This document shows positions 11,943 to 23,200 of a stretch of 64,000 nucleotides of DNA, piece after piece. The translations under genes and the position numbers were made by a program. The stretch's first letter is position 1. Every line of letters begins with the position of its first letter. Where the stretch lies: positions 61,001,211 through 61,065,210 of the forward strand of contig CM063113.1 of the NCBI GenBank assembly GCA_031841125.1. Reading direction: 5' to 3'. This DNA is from Acanthococcus lagerstroemiae (Eukaryota; Arthropoda; Insecta; Hemiptera; Eriococcidae). Under the pieces are notes generated by a model. It had not been told where the DNA came from and made no database searches. It worked only from the letters and a program-made list of their open reading frames with translations.

Positions 11943-12471
11943 CACTGCTATACTGTTAAGCGTAACAGAACCAACTGACAAAATCTGTATTTTGAGAACA
12001 TGTGATTCGAAGTTCAAGAGCCATGTAGAAAGTAGAAATAGAAACTAATATGGCATAGCGTTTACTGATAAGCTTTTTTCAACGTGAGTACACATTCTTG
12101 AATCGAGGGCCTAATTTTGAAAAATATTCTACTTTTTACGCTCTTTCCAACAATACTAATAAGTCATTTGGGCGCTGTTAACCGCGAGGGAACCAAAACC
12201 GACATTTGGACACTGTTAAGCGTAAGGGAACCAACCAACATTTGTAAATAAAATGAGTTATTAGTATCGTTAGAAAGTGCGCAAAAAATAGAATTTTTCA
12301 AAAGTGGGTCCCCGATTCACAAATGTGTGGTGACGTTGAAAAAAGCTTATTAGTAAACTCTATGTCATATAGTTTCTGCATAGCTCTTGAACTTCCCGTA
12401 CGCTTAACAGCTTCCATTTTGTCAACAAATGGTCGGTTGCTTCTGTTACGCTTAATAACGTCCATATTGAC
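11943..12471. mobile_element. 0.53-kb foldback element
   Basis: Arms 11943-12165 and 12471-12250 are imperfect inverted copies. Both contain AATAAGCTTTTTTCAACGT- or GATAAGCTTTTTTCAACGT-like, GAAGTTCAAGAGC and TTAAGCGTAACAGAA words. The loop holds two tandem copies of a roughly 35-bp unit containing CTGTTAASCG, AGGGAACCAA and ACATTTG (about 12175-12246). The open frame 12323-12589 runs through the right arm and is not a gene. Confidence 0.8.
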
Positions 12472-15161
12472 TCACAGTGTATTTAATGTTTTGAGACAGA
12501 GCACGATGCACATTTTCTACGCGCAAAGTCATCGATCACCAAAATCAATCCGTGTGGGCTTTAATAACGAGGCAACAGCCAGTTTTTAGATTAGCTATAG
12601 GTAGATCTCGGATAATTTGATTCGTATTGATAAATAAATATTTCTGAAGTGTAAATTAACATTGTGCTCCGTCTAAAATAGATACCAAGCGAATGCTGTA
12701 TGTAGGCTTTCTAATGCGTAAATATCTCTATAGCTACAAATCAACAAGAATACCGCAGCCACCGAGGTCCCTGACAGGATTATTCCAATGAAGAAATTTA
12801 AGAGGATTTAGGAAGGATTTAATAGGACGGATAGTTCATTTCAAAGAGTTGCAGCATTCTTGCAGTCTCAACCGCGGACTGGCTGGGGGGGGGGATTCCC
12901 GGTCAGGCCCCTTGGACTGCGGGCCCACCCAAAATATGACTTGTTCCAGGAACGGAAAAATACTGGTTGGGGCCCAACTAGTATTTCCCCTTTACAATTC
13001 CATTGCTAGTCCGCGGGTGTGCAATCTGTAGCCTGCCAATTATTGATGTTCTTCAGATTGCCACGATCATGAAATTAAAAAATAGTACGAATAAATCATA
13101 CTATATCTAGAAGTTGAATTTAAAAAAAAGGAAGGGTGTTTAAAAAACTAATTAGATTAAACGCTTCAGGATGACGCACTATACCTTTGTGGATTGCGTG
13201 ACAGAAAACGGATTGTGAGATGTAGGCACACGTATGGGCTATAAGGGTGCGATTTACGCCGGTTTCTGGTTTCCACGTACATTGTACAGTTCTGCTTGTA
13301 CGCTCCACTGTTTATCCGTATATTTCATTGCGAATCAATGCGAGTTAACCGCAGTAAAATGAGTTAAGTGCTCGCTCACACTAGGATATTTTTTAAGTGC
13401 TATATACCTAATATAATAACAGAAATAGGGATCAGCAATTCTTACCAAGCAAATTATTTACAGCTATATTAAAAAATTTCATCCGAAAACAAATAGCTGA
13501 AAAAACAGCCTAAAACGTGACTGAAATTTTGAGCCTTTAATTCTGGTCTTTTATTATTATCAATCCGAACGTTTTCATACGCTCTGAGAAAACCGGGTCG
13601 ATTTTAAGTCCCAAAGCTTTTCTTTAGCTCGTAGGTATATAACTGCTGCGAAAGAAGAAAAAAATTACGCAGCACTGGATACAGTCATTCAAAGGGAGGA
13701 AGATACATTATAGAAAACGTATCTGGGTACTACACCAATTTGCTATTTTGTACGGAATTCCTTTAAGGTATTCTTCGATTTATTTCATTGCGTCTGCACC
13801 CATATCCTGCGTGCTGCATCCTTCATACGCAGAATATGTAGCTAATTCACATGTCATATTATATACCTACTCTCCCTTTTTCGATAGAAGACACACGCTC
13901 GACTGCATAATATCGAGTTTGCATATTGCGAAAATTACATTTGTCGATGTAATCTTGTCCCAAATTAACCACCACGTACAACATATCAAACGTCATTGAA
14001 GGGATTATTCGTATACTTTTCACAAGGGTAGCGCGTATGCCGGGCTAATGAGGGTCGAAGCCGAGGGTAAAACTAGACGCTAAAACTTATCAGCAATAGA
14101 AAAATCTGTTAACTGCGGGGTAGCTCACCGTTTTAACAACTATGTGTAACTTCCTCTTGCTCCGTATCAGTTTCAAATGAGAAATAAATAGCGGCGGTTG
14201 AAACGTCGAAGGGATAGCTTTTTACAGCTTTATAAGAAGGAAAGCTCTAATTGGATTCATTTTTTCACCGCGATTTGTAACCGCATTAGGCAGATAGTTA
14301 TCTAGTTTAAAATTCCTATGTCGAACATTTTTTCATTTATATCGAATACAGTCTTTTGTGACTACTTATAATTCCCTGAGCAGATCCTATAACCTTCATC
14401 TGATCAATGCACAATTGTTAACTTGCCGAATGATCGTGTTGTCGAGAAAAAGTCGATTCAGTAAACACGCTTTTCAGGAAGTGAAGCGCACGCGAGCGTT
14501 TCTCTTGGGTGAACAAAGTACCTACAACTATTGAAATAGGTACCTACCACCGCACATTAGCCGGAAGTCGAACGGTGAGGTAACTGGACTTATTTGGTAG
14601 AACATCTGTATTTTACGAGGAGACTACGGCACTGGTAACATTGATTACATGGACCTCGGCAAATGAGGCAAAGGCAGGCGTCGATCCCAGAATTTTGGCA
14701 CTTTTTGAAACATTCCCGCCGGGGGTGCCAAAGAAAGAGAGACTGGAGGATAATCCCCCTGACTCTTCCACTCAATGCCACTAAAATTCGAAGACAACAT
14801 TTTTTGGACCGTCACATGACATGGATTTCGGAGCCCAAAACGAAAAAGATATCTTACGAAATTTACTCTAAAAATGTATGAACGCATTGCAAATGTAAAA
14901 ATGAGTTCGATAAAGTAGACCGACGATCTTATGACTTAATAAGATTCAGTTGCCTCTTTCTAAATATGCTTCATTTGATCAAACATCTCCCTTTTTTCTC
15001 CTTGTTCTTCCTCCTTCCTCTAGAAACGTCTTGCATCTACAGGAAAAAATCTGATTAAGCCCATACCCTGGTGTACCAATTCCTCCAAGTATTTCACCGA
15101 AGAGCAGAACTAATTTCATCACCATCAATTCAAAGTAACCAATGAAAAGAATTAAAAAGGA
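12472..15161. other. noncoding stretch downstream of omb
   Basis: No gene was recognised. A run of ten G (12885-12894) sits in a GC-rich patch to about 13030. 14640-14780 is a GC-moderate patch of unknown nature with overlapping short frames. A neighbouring gene 3' of omb is not visible in the window. Confidence 0.4.
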
Positions 15162-15667
15162 TTTATTACGTTAGGACAAATAACATCTTATTCGCTACTG
15201 GGTAATCAATCTAAATGTGGTTTACAAATACAAGTTATTGCTATAAAATTTCCAGACATTTTTTCTTCTTTATTTCTGTTATATAACGAATCGGCATTAT
15301 ACATAGAAAACAAGTAGTACACTTTACATACAGTATATCATCATAAAATTAGACAAAACAAAGAGAGAGAAAAAAAATACAAAATAACAACGAAAAACGA
15401 GCTGACGTTAAATTACTGTAAAAATACTCAATTTACGTAATGTATAGGTAATCGGTGTAGGATAATCGGCATTCTACATGGATCAACTCGCATATTATTC
15501 AACGATCTTGATTGTCAAGAAAAACTTGAGTTCGATTGTACGTACGAATAAATTCATCGGCGTATCATCAATCGCATTTGGCACTTGTAAAGAAGAGACA
15601 AAATTACGTGTAATCAGAATGAAAGAAATAAATGTGAAATTAGGTTTCATGATTTTTTTTTAGAAGC

Positions 15668-16028
15668 TAATAGACCTTTTTCTGGTGACGTCGCACAGTC
15701 AGTTAACTGTTAGCAAAATTACCCGTTTTTACGCTGACGAACTTACTGACTCCCATAAGAAAAACACATAGAGCAAAGATCATCATATTACCACCTAAGA
15801 ATGAGAAATGTGTTTGAAACTAGAGGTATATATTTCTAATCCAGAAGGTTCTTAGCATTTTCTAATAAACTTCTAGTTTCTAACAAATTTCTAATTTTTC
15901 AGGTAGTGACATAATGATCTTGGCTCCGTGTTTTTTCTTATGGGAGTCAATACGTTCGTTTGCGCAAAATGGCTGTTTTTGCCAACAATAACCAAGTACT
16001 GTATGACGTCGACTTGAACGTCTATTGA
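15668..16028. mobile_element. foldback/MITE in the omb 3' region
   Basis: Arms of about 150 bp are inverted copies. GACTCCCATAAGAAAAA-type sequence near 15748 pairs with its complement near 15932-15950, and TAATAGAC at the left end pairs with GTCTATTG at the right. The loop is about 40 bp. No target duplication could be defined. Confidence 0.85.
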
Positions 16029-16050
16029 CTAACAACTAGTTCTGATTGCC

Positions 16051-16194
16051 ACCTACTATAATAAGCAGTGTGTAGGATCGATAGCATAGCCACCATTTTG
16101 GTTTTTGTTTACCTTTTGCGAGTAGTTATCAGTGTATAAATAAACAAAACCAAAATGGGGGCCACCTGTCCTACCCATTGTTCATTATAGTACC
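16051..16194. mobile_element. 144-bp MITE in the omb 3' region
   Basis: Inverted arms of about 60 bp start ACTATAATAAGCAGTGTGTA on the left, against ACTATAATGAACAATGGGTA read from the right. Both arms contain CCATTTTGGTTTT. It lies only 22 bp from the preceding foldback. Confidence 0.85.
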
Positions 16195-16518
16195 CTAACT
16201 GTGATAGAATTGGCAATGTAATTCTTTTGCGTCACTCTTTCGTTTCGATTACTGACTTCGTTTATCGTCTTCGTTTTGAAAAGGAACTTTTTATAAGCTT
16301 ACACCTCTATCTAAACCTTATTAATTACGACAAAAAAATATATATTCGCACATTACACGGTATACGACTTTGCAAACTAGACACAATATACAAACTTTGT
16401 ACATCATTAACTTTAATATTTGCACTCGGCCGTATTTACAACAAAAATGAGAAAAAAATAAAAGGAAAAATTAAAAACATAACACACAATGGAGGGGGGG
16501 GGGAGGAGCATTAAGACA

Positions 16519-17204
16519 TTACTTGCTGTTCCCGTTCACGTCATTACTGCTGATACTACTCTCGTCGGCCTGTTTGAAGCTATTAAAATTATTGGTGACC
16601 GCGTTCGACTCCAGCCCATTGACCATTTTCTCCATGCTTTTGAGTTCGTTGAGCGTCGTCGAGTTGGCAGCTGGTAGTTTGGGCGACAGCAACGACTTAT
16701 CAGACTTGGGCGACAGCGAGGGCGACTTCGTCTTCTGCAGACTCGGACTAGAAGGACCACTAGAGCCCCGGTTTGCGAGGCTGGGCAGGACGGCGTCGAA
16801 GGCCGAGCCTAACGACGAGTTATTGGCTAGACTGGGTGGCACCAGCGGCAATGAATAGGGTGCGAACCTGTGCACGCCGGACGCCAGCGCGGCCGCCTTC
16901 AGGTGGTGGTTTTGTTGCTGCTGCTGCTGGCTACTGAGAGCGTGGTAAGCGTGATTGAAGAACGAATTCTGAGATGCGAGCGCCAGCTGCGCGTTGAACA
17001 GCAAACTAGGATTCATACCGGTAGCCGGGTGCGTTCCCGCGCCCGTGCCGAACAGCGAGGTCGTCGTCAGCAGCGGATTGCCGACCGATGCGCCCGGATA
17101 CAGACCGTGCGGATACAGGTAAGGTAGAAGATTCGGAGGCGGATGTATAGGAGGTCCAACTGATATGTCGGGCGAAGGGTAATCGCTGGATGAATGGTGT
17201 TGAC
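16519..17204 (-). CDS. omb: omb terminal coding exon with poly-Gln and C-terminal helix
   Basis: This 686-nt exon starts after the acceptor ttttatttcatag with [12 protein letters not shown] and runs 227 residues to GNSK and the TAA stop. It holds the strongly conserved [21 protein letters not shown] block, then [18 protein letters not shown], six consecutive Gln (about residues 317-322 of the window protein), [18 protein letters not shown], several SP dipeptides (SPSLSPK, LLSPK) and [15 protein letters not shown], which is also recognisable in vertebrate TBX2/3 C-termini. An in-frame ATG at 17016 is internal, not the start. The antisense open frame 16523-16858 is a shadow of this exon. Confidence 0.97.
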
Positions 17205-20200
17205 CTATGAAATAAAAAGAAATAATTGATTAGAGAAAAATGTATTTAGATCTACTCTATCTGCACATGTAAGTGGTTGACGACGTTGGATTTATAAGAA
17301 AAGAACGAACGAGACAAGTGCCCTGAGAAACCCAGCTGGAAATGAGGTAGAAAAAGAATAAGAAAAGGAAGAAGTACCGGGGGAAAAGAAGCGAAAAAGG
17401 AGGGAACGAAAAGTTATTTTTTGCGAGGGAGAAGACACTTTTCAGTGATGTGTTCAAAAACTGCATTTCACTCGAATCTGACCCTACTCTTAAAAAGTCT
17501 TGAACAGGTCTAGAAGAGTTTCAAAGGGTCTTCAGTGAGTCTGGAAAAGCTTCAGAGCGTTTAATAAAGCGTGAAAGGGTCTCGAAAAATATCGAAGAAA
17601 TCTGAAAAAACCTCGAAGAGTACTGAAGAGTCTACGAAATAATCACACCAAGTCTTAAACAAGTCTTAAGTAATCTTAAAGTGTCTCCAGAAAGGCAATA
17701 AAAGTGTTACAGTCCTAATTAAATCTGGACGAGTACGTTTAAAAGAACACTGAAGAGTGTTAAACCAATGAAGATGAATCATACAAAGTCTATAACAGGC
17801 CTGAAAGAATATTAGCGAGTCTTAGGAAAGAATCTTCAATTAGTCTGGAAGAGTACTAAAGAGTTAAAGGCAGGAGGATAGCAGCGGACATCATCATCCT
17901 TCACTCGTTTTTCGATTACATGAAACTTGAACGTAGACTGGATAATATTTGGTTGCTCACCTGAGGGACCAGGAACGCTAGGAGAACGTTCTGGAGTAGC
18001 AGACGGCGACGAATGTTTATTGCAACCTGGATTTGAACTGCTTCCCGGCCCAGATTCGGAACAACTACTATCCGGCTCACTGTCCGGATCCGTGTGCTGC
18101 GTCCCGCTTCCTTGTGACGGAAGCACGAAAGGGTGGAACGGATGATGCTGCATAGCGCCGAATCTCCGACGCATCTCCTCCGCAACTAACGAGTCGTTGG
18201 CTGCGGCGGCTGCAGCCATTGCGGCCGCTGGTAGCGAGAACCAACCTGCGTCAAAAAAAATATCATGAAACCGTGAAGAAAAAATAGTTTCGAGACTGAC
18301 ACACGGGGTCGTTATTTCTGAAAAGAAAAGGAAGAGACGCTCTGGTTTCTGTGGATCATTTGGTGAACATTCAAACTGACTACTACTTGATACGCAGAAG
18401 TGAGGGCACAACTGATTTCACATTTCTGTCAGAAAAAGATAGAAGACTTGCTGTTTAGGTTCTAAGTTCCTGGACATTAGAGGTTATTCTACAAAGTACG
18501 GTCGATTAGTCGCCGATTAGTTCACGACTCGTACCACTCTCTCGCGATCCACTTTCATTGGTCCCAACACAAAAGCAACACGAATATCGCAGAACTTTAA
18601 ATGATGACTGACGGTCAAACATAATTTTCCATTATCCGGCAACCAAGAGACCTCACGCGTGAGGAGTTTAGAATTCAATGAAGACAATTACCTGGATGGT
18701 GAGCGGAGAGATTGCTGGCGGAATGTAATGAATGCAACGGTGATTCAGGACTGCCAACGACATCCAACAATTTGTCGTCTTCGTTATCAGCACCCCTCGT
18801 GCTCTCTGGCCTCTTCTCATCGGAACTATGCCTTTGGGCAGCGAGTAAAGCTTGTCTGCAACAAATCAAAAGGAAATTCCCTCGATCAGTATACGATGGA
18901 TACAATCAGCGGATGGAAAGAACTTTCCGCTACTACATCAGCAGCACACGGCACATCGAATGCTAAAAGTCCTACCACAGTTTCAATTAATAGCTAATTA
19001 ACGACTGGTTTTACATTTTCGAACGCCTGCTAGCTTCTAAAAAATGTGTTAATTGCGCATTCTGAACTACTTCTTGGTTTAAGGTTTTCCTAGTGTGGAG
19101 GAAGAGTATGGAACCTACTACATTTGTAATTTCAAAAGGAAACGTAAGTACGGTTTGTCACGCATTTATCATTGGGAAACTTAGAAGTGCAACACAAATC
19201 CGCGAGCAAGTGATAAAATTTCCGTCACACTGTAAATTGAATAACGAATTTTGCCTAAACAAATTTAATTAATTAAGAATTGCGGGAAAAGAATTGGAAT
19301 CATTGTAACGGGCTCTATCGCTTTCAGATTTTGAATGAGGAATTACAACTTTCCAAATTGCTTATCTTAGCAATCAAAATATTCTACAGAATTGGCCGAT
19401 CGTAACCCACTTTTTCGAAAAATGCTCGAACAAACAATGAGGTAGGTTTAATTATCTGGGAAAATATGTGTGTGTAGACTATTAACAGGGGCAATAAGAA
19501 AGTCACAAAATGGTGGTGTAGTTAGCTCCTATCATTACACAAGCAGCTGGACACCGGAAGACAACATGTACACTCCCTTTGTTATACTGACACTTAGTTA
19601 TTCCATTCAGCGGGTAAGAAACTGACCTTTGACCTCCCAGTCCAACTAAAAGAATCATCAAGTCATACGTGAAACTGCATAATTGTTTCCATGCCTGGTT
19701 ATTTGAAAACAAGTAGTTAGAGGATCTACATATTTAATTGAACATGTTTTTGTTTCATGAATCAGGGACACGAGGACCTAAAACAGAGGCTATGGTGGCC
19801 AAGCCGGCCGGAGGTGACAGTATTTGGCAAGAAGAACCGTTACGTACAGGTATAGCCTATACTCAAAATTAAAAGGGCCACAAGTCTTCCAAGTATGAAA
19901 ATAGGAAAATTTCATGGCGAGTCTCCCACTTTAATTAAGTTTTTTTTCCTTTCTTTTGTTTTTTTTAAGTAATCACAGCATTCAGTTTTGTTGTTCCTTC
20001 AATTTTAAGATATATGATAGTCGGCGATAATAATTTCTGTTTCCCTTTCGAAGTATAGTAACTCACGGCCATCTTTAACAAATAATGGAATTTTGATTGG
20101 TGAACTTTCATTTTTAATATTTTAAGAAATATTTCAACTTTTGGAATTGGATTTTGCCCGCGATAAAACCTTAGCGCCGGGTAACAGTACATACATAATG

Positions 20201-23200
20201 CATTGAAAACGAAACAAATTATTATTACTACATGCTGCATATCTTAAACTTTGAAGGAGCTACAAAAACTGAAAGCTGTGCACTTCAAACATTATAATAT
20301 CTATTCAAATTTCACGATTATAATCCTAAAACTGGTTTAGCCTGATCAAAGGTAGAAAATTCAATTCAGTAGATCTTCATCACCCTTTCGAATATTCTAC
20401 CCATTAACTATCTACGGGGAAAAAAAATTGAAAGAAAATTAGTGCACAGACTTGCTATGAAAGTTCGCTATTTTTTAAACTTTGAAGACTTGTAACCCCT
20501 TCAATCTTCAGATAGGCCATACATATACAATATCTTTTTGTGCTCATCTCCTACCGGTTTAACGTACTTAGTTAACATACCCAAGATCAATGCAACACAA
20601 CACGGCTACCAGGGAATAACTGCAACTGTTAATTCCTTTAAAACAGATTAATGAAGGCGTGGTTAGTGGTGTTGGGGGAGGGGAAGTGGTTCAGTTGTTC
20701 GGTCTTCAGTTTAAAATTAGATAACAGCTACACAGGGAGAAGACGATAAATTTTAGCTGTGGAGAGGTATTTTAAGGAAGTCAGGATTTGAGAAAGAGGT
20801 ACACATAACAAGTTCATCTGAATTTTCAAAAGAATGCGCCTTTTGAGTATTGCATCAATGATCAGAAGGACGCATTGCGGCTGGCCGGAGCCCCCATTTC
20901 GCCTTTCCGCTTCCGGTGCGCACTGTCCTGCCAGGGCCACCATCGGACACCCTACTGACCGAGGTTAACGCTCACCCAGTATTAACCTGAAATTCGAGTG
21001 CACCACAGACGGACGCGCTTCCTCTTTGATCACCCCTCACCTCCTTGTCTTGGTACGTGCGGCGACCACGCCTCAGTTAAACACTTTTTAAGAATCTTCT
21101 GAATTTGTTTAAAACTTTCTAAAGCTATCCAAACTGCTTAAAGAGTTCCTAAAACTTTTCGCGATTTTCTCAAGACTCGTCGCCCAGACTTTTTCAGACT
21201 CTAAGCCATCCAGATCAGTTTTTCTTTCCAGTCGTCTTGCGTTTCTTCATTCTTTCATCGTGTTTTGTTATTTCCTTACCAATCCGTCCTTCTTTTATTC
21301 GTTTCTTGCTTTTTGAAACGCCGTTTTCTAGCTGAACACCGCAGTGTATCTACCCCCTTTCAGCCCCTTCCATTCGTGCAATTCCAACGTTAGACGCAAC
21401 CGTCGATCAAACAGCGATTGAAAATGAAGACCGTGTAAGACTCCTCTGGCGGTCAGCTACCACCCGCTAGTCAGCAACCGAACAGCACTGGCGTACATGC
21501 CGATGTAAATTAGACGCAATTCCCTTCACCTTGTAGCGCCGGACCGCACCTCATTACGGCGACAATGACAACTAAATCCCGAAGTCGTTCTCTGTCATCA
21601 GAGTAAGACCGCCAGTCAGCCACCGCGGTTACGCTGTCCCACAATACAGTCAGTCACCTTATAAAAATGTTAAACCAAAAATAAAACTGCTGGCCTGTAA
21701 AGACCAAATTAAATCGAGTGAACTCTTATTAAAGGCTTGGCGACCTTTAGTAGCACGCCCTCCTTTATGCGTGAACCCTTGTCACCATAAGCCCCGGGTA
21801 TCATTAGTGGCTTTTCGCGGAAAATGAAAAGAGAGACGAAGAAGGAGATGAAAAAAGTCCGCCCCGCCCGTAATGTCATCTCTCTCGGTAATTTATACCT
21901 ACTAACCCTAAAGCTATAAAATAATTCGTTTAAGGGTTGTTTCTTTTTAACCTTTCTTTTTTTCAATTTTTTTTTGTGTTCTTTCTTCGGGTACTGAATT
22001 TCACTTTGGAATTACAAGCTGCGACTTCCGCGGTGTTTTATGGACCACGTAATTTCATTGTTCTGATAACGACGACGTCGACGACATCCAGTAATAAAAA
22101 CTTAGTCCGTAAATTACTTTTTTAGCTCGTGTGAGTGTGTTTCAACGTGAGCATGTGTGTGCGTAAATGATGTTCGAGTTAATTAGCAGCGACCGACCTG
22201 AATTGGGAGCGCCGACACGCGGGGCGATATATCCTCGGATATAGTCTGTTTTGGATGACTAATATGAATTATCGTGCTACAATCCTACAATTAAATTCGG
22301 AGTGACATTTGAGGTGTATCCGTACTCATCGACACTGTCAACATAATACTACGTCTGATCGATGACAATTCTGAATTAGTTATGCTGTGTTTCCGCTCGG
22401 TCTGGAGATTTATTGCTGGAGAACTCCATGGGGGCGGAGGGCTCTCACCGATACTTCCCATGTTGTAGTTTTCAACTTCCCACAAGATGAAGCCCAGAAA
22501 ATATTTTTGCGGAAATTTAATATGCTTATCGAGAGGTCGGCCATAATCATTTCGTCAACTGATACATCAGATAACCCGGGCAACAATATCTCCACAGGGG
22601 TATCCTCTCTGCTAAAAATTTCTAAAATTTGGTCGAGACACCATGCAAGGTTTTATGTAACTCCAACATTTTTTTTCAGACTTCTTCAATGATACAAACA
22701 TTATAACTCGTGACACACTGGGACCCTAAAGATTCAAGAAAACACTTCATCACCTAAAAACACCCTTATCGAAGATTAGATAACTCAGAGGCTGATAGGC
22801 GCGGGTGGAAATGTGAGCAAATTCACTTAGAACGGGCTGGTAAAGGGCTGATGGGTGAACAAACATCGAAATATCCTTCACGTTTGAAAGATAATGGGAG
22901 AAAACCGACGGCAAAAAATCCAAATATCCCCGATGCTTGCACGTAAAGTGGTAAAATGGAGCTTCCAAAAAATTTTCCACTCGGCTCTGAATGCACCAAT
23001 CTGCCTCCGACATAATTACCACTAATTTGACTGAAAAGTAGCTGAAATTCTCAATAAGTCTCAAAAATGAATATGCACGGGAATTTCAGAAACTTCGGCA
23101 GCATCCCCTACAAGTAGAGTCATAGCGACTGGGGGGGGGGGCACACCCCTAATATTGTTTGATACGTTGGCACTTAGCAAACTGTAGTAGTAAACGGCGG

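Larger units (their letters stand above)
15162..16518 (-). other. omb: predicted omb 3' UTR and polyadenylation signals
   Basis: After the stop codon the minus strand is AT-rich with no further conserved coding. The first AATAAA hexamers on the minus strand lie at 15274-15269 and 15167-15162, giving a UTR of roughly 1.25-1.35 kb. An ATTAAA variant near 16411 could end a much shorter transcript. The UTR contains a run of ten C on the sense strand (G at 16494-16503) and two inverted-repeat elements, at 15668-16028 and 16051-16194. The end point is inferred from hexamers only. Confidence 0.5.

Noticed and set aside
16523..16858. 111-codon plus-strand open frame
   Set aside because: It is an antisense shadow of the last omb exon.
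17016..17018. ATG as a translation start of a separate 165-residue protein
   Set aside because: Upstream in-frame codons back to the 17204 acceptor encode conserved omb sequence, so the Met is internal.
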